Shown in pieces: positions 38,354 through 46,043 of a DNA stretch of 64,000 bases. Origin of the DNA: Sphingorhabdus sp. Alg231-15 (GTDB lineage Bacteria > Pseudomonadota > Alphaproteobacteria > Sphingomonadales > Sphingomonadaceae). Both the position numbers and the translations under genes were made by a program. The notes under the pieces were generated by a model, which was not told the origin of the DNA, searched no databases, and saw only the letters and a program-made list of their open reading frames with translations. Positions within the stretch are counted from its first letter, which is position 1; the number at the start of each line of letters is the position of its first letter. The stretch lies in assembly GCF_900149705.1 (NCBI RefSeq), contig NZ_LT703001.1:2908001-2972000 (forward strand). The letters run 5' to 3'.

Positions 38354-39187
38354 TCACTTACTTGTTAGCTGTGATAACCATTTTATGCTGCGTATTGCGG
38401 TCGCCGGAAATGCGGCGCCATGGTCAGAATCTTCAATTATCTCTAGCCCGGTAAGCTTTAAACCTGACTGACTTCTGCGCTGAAGCACCGACACAAAGTC
38501 TTCCACTGTCCCCATTTCGCTTTCTTCCAATTCACCAAGCGAGACAAAAACATTTGCGTTCAGTATTGGTTGACGGGGTGCCATTTTGGCTTCGAGTTCA
38601 TCAATATATTTGCCGCTTCGCTCGCTGAAAGCTGGACTACCAAAAATATAGTTTTTAAAAGTATCGGGCTGCGCAAACAGGATATACGCACCTAATTGTA
38701 CCCCTAGAGAATACCCGAAAAAGGTGCGTTCGTCAGGGTCGGCCCGGTAGTTAGTCTCGACAAATTTGACGATGTCATCACGAATGAACGACAGATGGTT
38801 GCTAGCTTGGCCTCTCGGATTTTTTGAGCCAGCACGCTCAACAAGCGAATAATCGCGAAATCTGCTGACGTGTTCCCGCTCTTCGTCGAGGTCTTTCTGC
38901 CAGGATATTCCAACCAAAATAACATTTGGCATCAGATACTCTGTGGAACCGGACAACATATCCATGTGCCACTTGGCGTCCACGGTATAAATTACCGGAT
39001 GTTTTTGGTCTGGATTTTTTCCATAATCTTCTGGCAGCTTTATATACAACTCATACTGCCTATCCGACTTTGTATCGAGGATCGGTACTACTTGTGTTCT
39101 CGGCATTTCGTAGGGCTTTTGCGCGATGGCTTCGGCGCCGATGAAAGGTAGCAAAAGCACGAAAACCAAAAGCACATTTTTCTTCAT
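38354..39187 (-). CDS. Secreted alpha/beta esterase (enterochelin-esterase-like)
   Basis: A 277-residue hydrolase with signal peptide (about 1-22, ending AIA). The fold is esterase-D/Fes-like: HPVIYTVDAKWH, then FVETNYRADPDERTFFGYSLGVQLG with nucleophile Ser in GYSLG (near residue 160), an acidic residue in VFVSLGELEES and His in DSDHGAAFP. Such enzymes hydrolyse siderophore or other acyl esters. It directly precedes the serine hydrolase-propeller gene on the minus strand, so both are probably expressed together; substrate unknown. Confidence 0.85.
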   Translation of the reverse strand: MKKNVLLVFVLLLPFIGAEAIAQKPYEMPRTQVVPILDTKSDRQYELYIKLPEDYGKNPDQKHPVIYTVDAKWHMDMLSGSTEYLMPNVILVGISWQKDLDEEREHVSRFRDYSLVERAGSKNPRGQASNHLSFIRDDIVKFVETNYRADPDERTFFGYSLGVQLGAYILFAQPDTFKNYIFGSPAFSERSGKYIDELEAKMAPRQPILNANVFVSLGELEESEMGTVEDFVSVLQRRSQSGLKLTGLEIIEDSDHGAAFPATAIRSIKWLSQLTSK

Positions 39188-39225
39188 GATTTTTCCTCGC
39201 AGATCTGGAACAAAGTATCCGATGA

Positions 39226-39244
39226 AACCTTAACGGGTAAGGTT
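39226..39244. promoter_or_regulatory. 19-bp palindrome upstream of the esterase operon
   Basis: AACCTTAACGGGTAAGGTT has 7-bp arms around a five-base centre and lies 39 bases upstream of the esterase start (minus strand). Position fits an operator or a leader hairpin. No neighbouring regulator can be assigned to it. Confidence 0.35.
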
Positions 39245-39422
39245 CAACAATTGTGCCAAGCTTGTTCGATCAAATTCCTCTGTGTTTCGATGAACTACAT
39301 AGGCAACGAGCCTATTGGCCATTCCATCGGTTGCGTTCATGTTGTCAAACAACAGTACAGCGATGGGATGGTTGATCGATCAAATCTCAGGCGTTGCCAA
39401 TAGCCCAGTTCTGTCAGCCGGA

Positions 39423-39902
39423 TTACACTTGTGAAACCTCCGCTGGTGCACGGTGGGGACTTCCTGTGCCGGTATCCAGAAAGGTTTTCAGGCTATTGGC
39501 AAAGAAAATGTCCCACCCGGCTTCGCAGATTTCATAGCAATGCAAATCTGGCACCAGACCATGATGCTCAATCGTGATTTCGGTTTTATCGCCGTTCGAG
39601 TGAATGTCCCATCGAACACGCGTACCCAGCCATTCGGCCTTAATCTTCTCTGGCATGCCCTCATGCAGATGGAGCGCCTCAACGCAGACCATTTCAACAT
39701 ATTTACCGGGTTTGAGGGCGGTTGCTTCAAAGGTCCAGTGACCGTTTCCCGGTGGGAAGGTGAACTTTGACCGATCTCCGATTTTCCTCATCGTGGCGTC
39801 TGGTGTTGTCCACCATTTGTGCATTCCCTCTGTTAATGCCCAATAGGATTTATCGGCGTTAGCATTTACCGTGATCGTGCGCGTGTAGTTTTGCTGTGTC
39901 AT
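39423..39902 (-). CDS. SRPBCC (AHSA1-like) domain protein
   Basis: A 159-residue cytoplasmic protein of the START/SRPBCC superfamily: TITVNANADKSYWALT at the start, WWTT, KFTFPPGNGHWTFEATALKPGKYVEM in short form, and EITIEHHGLVP before a C-terminal helix with CYEICEAGWDIFFANSLKTFL. The fold makes a hydrophobic cavity; typical members bind lipids or aromatic ligands. Stand-alone on the minus strand between the esterase and DUF1330 genes. No function can be assigned beyond fold. Confidence 0.85.
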   Translation of the reverse strand: MTQQNYTRTITVNANADKSYWALTEGMHKWWTTPDATMRKIGDRSKFTFPPGNGHWTFEATALKPGKYVEMVCVEALHLHEGMPEKIKAEWLGTRVRWDIHSNGDKTEITIEHHGLVPDLHCYEICEAGWDIFFANSLKTFLDTGTGSPHRAPAEVSQV

Positions 39903-40038
39903 GATTTGATATCCTTAGGATGACTATGTGTAGTTTGATCAATTTTCGATAATGGTCTCAAAAATCTGAACTCATTGAAACAACTCGAGAAATCAGCGAT
40001 CGAAATTGGCCAGAGCGAGGCGGATATGATCGACCCAT

Positions 40039-40485
40039 CTAACCCGCAGCGATGATAACCTTTTGGTTTGCGCAAGCTGCGGTTCGATGCACGAAAGCGG
40101 ACTGGTATCCTTCATCTGAGTAGAGCGAAATGAGGGAGCGCAAGTCGGGATATGCGCCAATAGCGACAATATCCCAATGTTCTACTTCGCCAATGAACAT
40201 CCCGGAAAATGGTCCAACATGGTGAAATTTGCCCCCAACGCGTTCCATAGTTGGCACACTGATTTCAGCATATCGATTGAACGCTTCCTCACCAGAAACA
40301 TCGGTTTCGAAGGTGCTGGACGGAGTGTTATACTTTGCGCGGTGATTCAGCTTGAAGAAGTTGATCAAAGTAAGTGGTTCATTCTCCGGAAGTCGCAGAA
40401 TGTTTGTCCACTGTGCAATAGTGGGAGAGGAGCCACCTGACCCGTCTCCAAACCATTCCAGAAATTGTTGAGAGTTTGCATTCAT
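40039..40485 (-). CDS. DUF1330-like protein
   Basis: About 148 residues from the ATG at 40485, preceded by GGAG at eight bases; a longer frame from 40527 overlaps the SDR gene end. The text WTNILRLPENEPLTLINFFKL, RYAEISVPTMERVGG and HWDIVAIGAYPDLRSLISLYSDEGY fits the dimeric alpha-beta barrel of DUF1330-type proteins. It starts 39 bases after the SDR gene on the same strand, so the two are probably co-transcribed with the GST gene upstream. A second DUF1330-like protein lies at 30430-31071. Confidence 0.78.
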   Translation of the reverse strand: MNANSQQFLEWFGDGSGGSSPTIAQWTNILRLPENEPLTLINFFKLNHRAKYNTPSSTFETDVSGEEAFNRYAEISVPTMERVGGKFHHVGPFSGMFIGEVEHWDIVAIGAYPDLRSLISLYSDEGYQSAFVHRTAACANQKVIIAAG

Positions 40486-40523
40486 AGTGATTTCTCCAGC
40501 AAGTTTGAGATGCTTTTGATTTA

Positions 40524-41324
40524 TCATTGAAGAACATGACCACCGGAATGATTGAGCATTGTGCCGATCATGTAACTCGCAAGGTCTGAGGCCGCAAAAG
40601 CTAGGACATTGGCGGTTTCAGATCTTGAAGGAAGGCGACCCAGCGCGACTTTGCTTTGTTCGACAGCGCTCTGCATTTCTATTTGCGAGAGACCCAGATT
40701 TTCACCCATCGTGCGAAAGGTGTACTCGATTGTTGGTGTATCTGGCATCGCTTCGGATCGGACACCCAGCACGCGGATGCCCTGAGGGCCCCATTCACTA
40801 GCGAGCGATCTCATCAAACCCTCAATTCCCGCATGCGTCGCGGAAAGTGCTGCACTCCACGGCGATCCCACAACAGCGAGGGTCGAAGTGATGAAAAGTA
40901 TAACCCCCGAGCGCTGGCTTGCCATGTGCTTTTGTGCGGCCTTTGCCGTCACAAATTGTGGGCCCATTGTCGAGCGCGCCGGAATCAGCAGTTCTTCCAG
41001 CGATGTTTCATTGGCAGGCCTGCCGTGGTTGAAGGCGGCATGATCCGATGTTGCCAGATTCAGAACAATATCGATCCTGCCATGGGCTGTAACAATCTCA
41101 TCGAGATATTGAGTGACCGCTTCTTCATCAAGTGCATCGATCGCACGGAGTTCCTGCACTCCAGATGGTAACGGTTTGGCGTTGGTAGATCGTGTGGATG
41201 CAAAAACCGTTGCACCCAATTCGACAAATTTTTTCGTTACTTCGGAGCCAAGACTTCCGCCGGCACCAAATATGACGGCGACTTTATCTTTCAGGAGTGA
41301 ATTGGGCATTGGGGGATTTTCCAT
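40524..41324 (-). CDS. SDR-family protein lacking the YxxxK catalytic pair
   Basis: A 266-residue short-chain-dehydrogenase fold. The cofactor motif GAGGSLGSEV is intact near 20-29, and the Ser of the catalytic region is present (FITSTLAVVG). The position normally reading Tyr-x-x-x-Lys is LSATHAGIEG: Leu replaces Tyr and His replaces Lys, so classical hydride-transfer catalysis is doubtful. The remainder (SLASEWGPQGIRVLGV and the C-terminal SGGHVLQ) is normal for length and fold, so the gene is not obviously decaying. The start could be the ATG at 41324 or at 41309. Likely co-transcribed with the DUF1330-like gene. Confidence 0.85.
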   Translation of the reverse strand: MENPPMPNSLLKDKVAVIFGAGGSLGSEVTKKFVELGATVFASTRSTNAKPLPSGVQELRAIDALDEEAVTQYLDEIVTAHGRIDIVLNLATSDHAAFNHGRPANETSLEELLIPARSTMGPQFVTAKAAQKHMASQRSGVILFITSTLAVVGSPWSAALSATHAGIEGLMRSLASEWGPQGIRVLGVRSEAMPDTPTIEYTFRTMGENLGLSQIEMQSAVEQSKVALGRLPSRSETANVLAFAASDLASYMIGTMLNHSGGHVLQ

Positions 41325-41360
41325 TGGTAAGCTTTCAAAAAAGGGAGGTGGTATAAAGTC

Positions 41361-42041
41361 TCAAACAGTCCAATGTGGGGGCATGGTCCTATGCATGCCT
41401 GGCAAGGCTTCCACGCGGGATTTCCAGGATTCAAGTTTGGGAAAATCCTCGTTCAAACTATCGAGCCCTAGCATCGCCATCTCATCGGGCTTGATATCCA
41501 TCGCGCGTTGTGTGAGCCGGATATCAGGAAAAGCGACCGCATCTGCTGCGGTTGGGCTTTCGCCACATAAATATTGGTTTTGAGTTAGCAAAAGCTCCAG
41601 CCGTTCACATTCAGATCGCAAGCGATCTGCGGCCTCTTCTTTCACCTTTCGCTCCTCTGACGGAGCATCTGCGACCGAAATACCCTGCACGAGAATAGAA
41701 AAGAAAACGCTATTGTGGGCGGCACGTAGATAATCTGCCGTTTCCAGCACATTCTGCCAAATTTGGGCAGCCTCTTGGGCATTCGATCCGAAAAGTGGCT
41801 TGTCTGGATATTCCCGGTCCAGCCAAGCCAATATCCCTATAGAGTCGCGAAGGGTAAGATCGCCTTTGACCAAGGAAGGGACAGTTCCGCGGGGATTGAT
41901 TTTCAGATATTCGGGGGCTTTATGTTCGCCTTTTGAGGCCTCCAGATAATGGATGTCATATTCAAGTTCTTTGAATGTTAAGCCTGCCAAGACCCTCCAA
42001 GGTCTCGGTGCGCCTGATACGGCATAAACTGTCATGGTCAT
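41361..42041 (-). CDS. Glutathione S-transferase family protein
   Basis: About 226 residues starting MTMTVYAVSGAPRPWRVL; the open frame reaches 42137 but the extra 32 residues are not GST-like and cover the promoter. N-terminal thioredoxin fold with the PRGTVPSL motif (cis-Pro) and DSIGILAWLDREYPDKPLF, then a helical C-domain with LCGESPTAADAVAFPDIRL. Ser9 or a near residue could be catalytic. Probably conjugates or reduces an electrophile. It faces an HxlR regulator gene across 129 bases, with an inverted repeat between. Confidence 0.88.
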   Translation of the reverse strand: MTMTVYAVSGAPRPWRVLAGLTFKELEYDIHYLEASKGEHKAPEYLKINPRGTVPSLVKGDLTLRDSIGILAWLDREYPDKPLFGSNAQEAAQIWQNVLETADYLRAAHNSVFFSILVQGISVADAPSEERKVKEEAADRLRSECERLELLLTQNQYLCGESPTAADAVAFPDIRLTQRAMDIKPDEMAMLGLDSLNEDFPKLESWKSRVEALPGMHRTMPPHWTV

Positions 42042-42129
42042 AAGGGGTTCTTTCTTTGGTAATTGACGGTGATTGCAAAGAAAGTAGAGCTTTAGTATTC
42101 TTTCGCAAGAAGGCAGAAATAGTGTGTAT

Positions 42130-42147
42130 AGTATCAAAAAAGATACT
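42130..42147. promoter_or_regulatory. Inverted repeat AGTATC-N6-GATACT, candidate HxlR operator
   Basis: AGTATC (42130-42135) and GATACT (42142-42147) surround six A residues between the divergent GST and HxlR genes, 24 bases before the HxlR start codon. The position is right for an HxlR autoregulator also acting on the GST gene. Confidence 0.55.
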
Positions 42148-42170
42148 TACTCGGCTTTTTGGAGTTTAAA

Positions 42171-42530
42171 ATGAACAAACCTGCATCAATAGAGAAGCGA
42201 CAGTTTTCTGAAGATGAAGACGGGCTTTGTCCGATGCCCGATATCGCCAAGCTGATCGGCGGAAAATGGAAACTCATCATTCTGCAAATTCTGATTTTTC
42301 GCGGTATGAAACGCTTCAACGAACTGCGTCGAATGATCGACGGCGTCACGCAGACAATGTTGACGAAACAATTGCGTGCGCTGGAGGCTGACGGTCTGGT
42401 TGAGCGCAAAGTATACGCCGAAGTGCCACCCAGAGTGGAGTACCGGGCAACCAAACGCGCGCATGAGCTGCAGGAAATGTTCTTGGCCATGCACGATTGG
42501 TGGGTAAAAGATAATCCTCCGGAGGAATAA
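42171..42530 (+). CDS. HxlR-family transcription regulator
   Basis: About 119 residues from the ATG at 42171, which has GGAG at 42161-42164. The HxlR core is CPMPDIAKLIGGKWKLIILQIL, RGMKRFNELRRMIDGVTQTMLTKQLRALEADGLV in parts, and wing VPPRVEYRATKRAHEL. A single N-terminal Cys (GLCPM) is the family's common redox or ligand residue. It probably represses itself and the divergent GST gene, and maybe the GST-SDR-DUF1330 run, in response to an electrophile. Confidence 0.9.
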   Translation: MNKPASIEKRQFSEDEDGLCPMPDIAKLIGGKWKLIILQILIFRGMKRFNELRRMIDGVTQTMLTKQLRALEADGLVERKVYAEVPPRVEYRATKRAHELQEMFLAMHDWWVKDNPPEE

Positions 42531-42762
42531 TAGCGGCCCTATTGCGGATCGTTTTTTTGATTTTCTGACCGGCGTGCAGAAATATGATTATTCTTAAACT
42601 TGTCAAATTGCCCGCCCGATAGATTCCAACCATCTGCCCTCACGGCATTGTTTCGCGTTTTACAGGTCGTTGGTCAAAGCTTCTGAAGCACGGACTGAAA
42701 AGGTTCCGGTTCCCGACACGATATCTCAATGCAACTTGATGAGGCGATGCTTGACAATCTTT
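42531..42762. other. Intergenic region before the amino-acid module
   Basis: With the inverted repeat and leader that follow, about 300 bases separate the HxlR stop from the GTG start at 42834. No coding frame, RNA gene or T-tailed hairpin was recognised here. A possible promoter for the next operon lies close to the inverted repeat (TTGACA at 42751-42756), but a convincing -10 box was not placed. Confidence 0.45.
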
Positions 42763-42815
42763 CAGTTCAGTGATTGTATTCAATATAACATAAATTGAAT
42801 ACAATCACTGAACTG
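42763..42815. promoter_or_regulatory. Perfect 22-bp inverted repeat before the Tat-PLP operon
   Basis: Arms at 42763-42784 and 42794-42815 are exact reverse complements separated by nine bases. Each arm holds a smaller near-palindrome, ATTGTATTCAAT (42773-42784) and ATTGAATACAAT (42794-42805), whose starts are 21 bases apart. The repeat ends six bases before the AGGAG ribosome binding site of the gene starting at 42834. The GntR regulator encoded two genes downstream is the obvious candidate ligand; as RNA it would also form a strong hairpin masking translation. Confidence 0.75.
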
Positions 42816-42833
42816 GTTCTAGGAGTGTATGCG

Positions 42834-44057
42834 GTGGACAAGACGAGGCGCAATTTACTGACAGGAATGGCGGTTTGCGCCAGCGGTGCCGCAAATGTTG
42901 GATATGCCGCCGGTCTTAATGCGCCTTTGAGCGTTGGCGGCGATCGCGATTCGAACAAAATTCGAACTGGTGGTGAAGCGACAACCAAAGCGGATTTAGC
43001 GATCAAGCATGACCTTGCCTTTCCCTTTCAACATTTCGGGAAGTCGTTTTCCGATCGGTTGCCACTTATCCAAGAATATATGCGGTCCGAGGGTTTGAGT
43101 GAGGAATATTATTGTAAAGGAGAAGCGATCTCTCGATTGGAGCACAAAGTGGCTGCTCTGCTTGGTAAGCCGTCGGCATTGTGGTGTCCGACTGGAACAC
43201 TCGCCCAAGGTATTGCCATTCGGATCCATGGCGAACGGACCGGAAGAAACATTTTGCAGATGCACCCAACATCGCATTTGGTTCTCCACGAAGAGGAAGG
43301 TTACAAACATGCCCATGGTTTTGAGCCGTCAATTGTTGGAGAGTGGCGAGACCCCTTAGAAGCTGGATCAATGGATAAAGCGGCGGCATGTATGATTGTT
43401 GAAATGCCGCAGCGCCATAGTGGCGGTGTATTGCCGACTTGGGAAAAGCTTGAAGCCCTAAAACACAAGTCCCACGCGCTCGATGTTCCACTCCACATGG
43501 ACGGCGCCAGGATATGGAGTTGCCGCCCGTTTTACGATCAGCGAACGTTCGCTCAGATCGCTGACGGGTTTTCGTCCGTATATGTGTCTTTCTATAAAGA
43601 TATTGGCGCTTTTGGCGGCGCTGCTCTTGTTGGCGATGAGGATTTTATCGAAACAGCAAGGGTTTGGCGGTCCCGGCTTGGCGGCGTGGTGTCAGAACAC
43701 TGGCCGGTTGTATGCGATACACTACGCTTGCTTGATACCAAGCTAGCGCAAATAGACGGGCTTGTGGAAATGACCCGCAGCTATGCCTCGTTTGTTGACG
43801 AAACAAGCCAATATCCGGTCTACCCCAATCCGCCGCAATCGAATTTCTTCCATGTTCTTTTGCCGGTTCCAGCACATGTTGCTGAAGCAGCCCAAATTGA
43901 AGCTGCAAAGGAGACAGGCGTTTGGTTCACAAATGTATTTTGGAACTACGAAAGCGAAAATACATGCGCAATGGAGGTGAAATGCAGTGAGACGACAGCT
44001 GCAATACCCAGAGAGCTATTGGAAAACGCATTCTCCAAGTTTTTTGCGCATATTTAA
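42834..44057 (+). CDS. Threonine-aldolase-like PLP enzyme with twin-arginine signal
   Basis: About 407 residues from the GTG at 42834, supported by AGGAG eight bases upstream; the longer TTG-started frame would run through the inverted repeat. The N-terminus DKTRRNLLTGMAVCASGAA is a Tat signal, almost the same as in the next gene. The rest is a beta-eliminating lyase/threonine aldolase fold (PF01212-like): LWCPTGTLAQGIAI, HLVLHEEEGYKHAH, HMDGARIW (PLP Asp) and SFYKDIG with Schiff-base Lys255. Expected reaction: retro-aldol cleavage of beta-hydroxy amino acids, or beta-elimination, in the periplasm. Usual threonine aldolases (about 340 residues) are cytoplasmic, so the export signal is unusual. 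Confidence 0.85.
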   Translation: MDKTRRNLLTGMAVCASGAANVGYAAGLNAPLSVGGDRDSNKIRTGGEATTKADLAIKHDLAFPFQHFGKSFSDRLPLIQEYMRSEGLSEEYYCKGEAISRLEHKVAALLGKPSALWCPTGTLAQGIAIRIHGERTGRNILQMHPTSHLVLHEEEGYKHAHGFEPSIVGEWRDPLEAGSMDKAAACMIVEMPQRHSGGVLPTWEKLEALKHKSHALDVPLHMDGARIWSCRPFYDQRTFAQIADGFSSVYVSFYKDIGAFGGAALVGDEDFIETARVWRSRLGGVVSEHWPVVCDTLRLLDTKLAQIDGLVEMTRSYASFVDETSQYPVYPNPPQSNFFHVLLPVPAHVAEAAQIEAAKETGVWFTNVFWNYESENTCAMEVKCSETTAAIPRELLENAFSKFFAHI

Positions 44058-44104
44058 TTTGACCAATCAGTACGCGGGTCTCGCGGCGTAAGGAGTATTT
44101 TAGG

Positions 44105-45358
44105 ATGGATAACACAAGGCGTAGTCTTTTAACGGGCATGGCTGTTTGTGCCGGGGGCGCTTTAAGTACTGGCTGTGCGACCGCTGCTGCGTTGCCCCAA
44201 AACAAACGCATTGAGCCGGCTGTGTCGGGCATTTCACGTCTACGATCAGGAGGTAGCGTCAATAGTAATGACCCTTGGGTCGAAATCGATGCTGAGGCGT
44301 TTCGAAATAATGTTCGTGAAGTGTCGCGTATGGCGGGCGGGACGCCAATTATGGCGCCCGTTAAGAACAATGCTTACGGCCTGGGTGATACTGTCGTGGG
44401 GCCACTTCTTGCGAGCATGCCGGAAGTGTCCAGACTGGCCTGCGTTCGAGTTTCGGAAGGGCTCGCCCTCAGGGCGGCTGGGGTGAAGAAACCGATCTTA
44501 AATATGAGTGAAGTCACCGAAGAGGAAATTGAAGAGCTCGTCTTGAATGATATTGAAGTGACATGCTGGCTCGACGATGCGGGCGATAAGTTAGATCGTG
44601 TTTCCAAACGGCTCGGCAAACCTATTCCGGTACACTTCTTCATCGATACAGGGCTCAATCGCGAGGGAATGCCTTACAACCGGGCGCTGCCATGGATGAA
44701 GGATCTAGCGCGACGGCCATCAGTAAAGGTCGCTGGCATCTACACGATGTTCATCCATGATATTGAGCACGATAAGGCGCAGTTGGCCCGATTTAATCAA
44801 CTCATTGCTGAAGCCCGAAAAGAAAATATTCCACTGGGATTAATCCACGCATCACCTTCCTACACCACTTTCTATCTTCCAGAAGCGCGTTTCGATTCAG
44901 TTCGATCCGCGACCGCGTTATTTGGACTGTATCCCGATGCGAATGCCGTTTCGATGGCAGACTTGAAATATGTTTGGCGATTGCGGGCGCGCATTGTCAG
45001 ACTAGAGCAGCTTCAGCCCGGTGAAACGGTCGGTTTCGGGCCCAAATACTCTGTGGAGAAGCCGACAACACTTGCCTTGCTCCCAGTCGGATCAACCGAT
45101 GGTTATCCAAGCTCTGCCGTTAATAATTGTAAGATTCTGATTGGTGGCCATCTCTACCCGGTCGTTGGCTCCATTAGCTCGGCGCATACGATCATCGATG
45201 TAAGCGAAAAACCGGACGTGAATCTTGGTGATATCGCTACATTGGTCGGACCAGACCATCAGGAAATCGAACCGAGAGCCGTAGCGAAACAGGCTGGCAT
45301 CGGTCACTATGCGCTCATGAGTCGTCTCAATGCGCTCTTGCCAAGAAAGCTAGTATAA
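44105..45358 (+). CDS. Alanine racemase family protein with twin-arginine signal
   Basis: A 417-residue PLP enzyme. The start DNTRRSLLTGMAVCAGGAL is a Tat signal matching the preceding gene, ended by a Cys-containing TGCATAA segment. The alanine racemase N-terminal barrel follows: WVEIDAEAFRNNV, then APVKNNAYGLG with Schiff-base Lys87, and HFFIDTGLNREGMP. The C-terminal domain includes ARIVRLEQLQPGETVGFGPKY and the DVS/GDIATLVG end. The expected role is racemisation of amino acids, perhaps broad-spectrum, in the periplasm. It starts 47 bases after the aldolase-like gene and ends two bases before the GntR gene. Confidence 0.88.
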   Translation: MDNTRRSLLTGMAVCAGGALSTGCATAAALPQNKRIEPAVSGISRLRSGGSVNSNDPWVEIDAEAFRNNVREVSRMAGGTPIMAPVKNNAYGLGDTVVGPLLASMPEVSRLACVRVSEGLALRAAGVKKPILNMSEVTEEEIEELVLNDIEVTCWLDDAGDKLDRVSKRLGKPIPVHFFIDTGLNREGMPYNRALPWMKDLARRPSVKVAGIYTMFIHDIEHDKAQLARFNQLIAEARKENIPLGLIHASPSYTTFYLPEARFDSVRSATALFGLYPDANAVSMADLKYVWRLRARIVRLEQLQPGETVGFGPKYSVEKPTTLALLPVGSTDGYPSSAVNNCKILIGGHLYPVVGSISSAHTIIDVSEKPDVNLGDIATLVGPDHQEIEPRAVAKQAGIGHYALMSRLNALLPRKLV

Positions 45359-45360
45359 TC

Positions 45361-46041
45361 ATGAAAGATCAGAACGAAAATCTCAGAAAGCCGCGAGGTA
45401 CGGAAGCGTACGAACTGATCTTGAACAAGATCCTTGCTGGCGAAATCCAGCCAGGTGCGCCGATTGTCGAGGCGAGATTGGCAGAAACACTCGGGGTCAG
45501 TAGAACGCCGGTTAGGCAAGCGCTGTTCAAACTGGAGCAAGAAGGGTTCGCAACCAGCTCGTCGGGGTCGGGTTTTTCAGTGTCCTCCTTGACCGAGCGG
45601 GAGGCGCGAGAGGTTTACCCTCTGATTGCGGGTCTCGAAGTCATTGCAATTGAAGAATCTGGGCCGCTGCTTCCGACAATTGTTGATAAACTCATAAGCT
45701 GTAATGAGAAACTTGCAGGGGCAAAGGATATTGCCGCTGGTATTCAAATCGATTCCATGTGGCACGATACTCTAATTTCTTGCTGCGGAAACAATCGACT
45801 TCAGTCATGGGTCAGCACTTTGAGGTGTACAGTTTATCGCTACGAAACTTACTATATGTCGGATACTGCGCTGATTGCAGAATCCGTGAAACAGCATGCC
45901 AAACTCATAGAACTTCTCCGCGATGCCGACTTGGATGAACTCAGCAGCGAGTTAAAGCGCCACTACAAATTCGGTATGGAAGCTGTGGTCCTCAAGCTTA
46001 CTGCAGAATGCGCAGCAATTGGCGCAGGAAAATTGCACTGA
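45361..46041 (+). CDS. GntR-family transcription regulator (FCD domain)
   Basis: A 226-residue regulator: winged helix at about 10-75 (AYELILNKILAGEIQPGAPIVEARLAETLGVSRTPVRQAL in parts: ILAGEIQPGAPI, AETLGVSRTPVRQAL), then a helical FCD effector domain with a metal-type pattern (MWHDTLISCCGNNRL, HAKLIELLRDADLDELSSELKRHY). Cotranscribed with the PLP genes, two bases after the racemase. It probably responds to an amino acid or keto acid and controls the operon through the inverted repeat at 42763-42815. Confidence 0.92.
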   Translation: MKDQNENLRKPRGTEAYELILNKILAGEIQPGAPIVEARLAETLGVSRTPVRQALFKLEQEGFATSSSGSGFSVSSLTEREAREVYPLIAGLEVIAIEESGPLLPTIVDKLISCNEKLAGAKDIAAGIQIDSMWHDTLISCCGNNRLQSWVSTLRCTVYRYETYYMSDTALIAESVKQHAKLIELLRDADLDELSSELKRHYKFGMEAVVLKLTAECAAIGAGKLH

Positions 46042-46043
46042 AA

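Noticed and set aside
39372-39383. TTGATCGATCAA palindrome upstream of the esterase genes
   Set aside because: A 12-base palindrome of this composition is expected by chance in 64 kb, and no gene start lies at a matching distance.
42795-42833. TTG-started extension of the aldolase-like gene
   Set aside because: It runs through one arm of the inverted repeat and precedes the AGGAG site; the GTG at 42834 gives a clean Tat signal matching the next gene.
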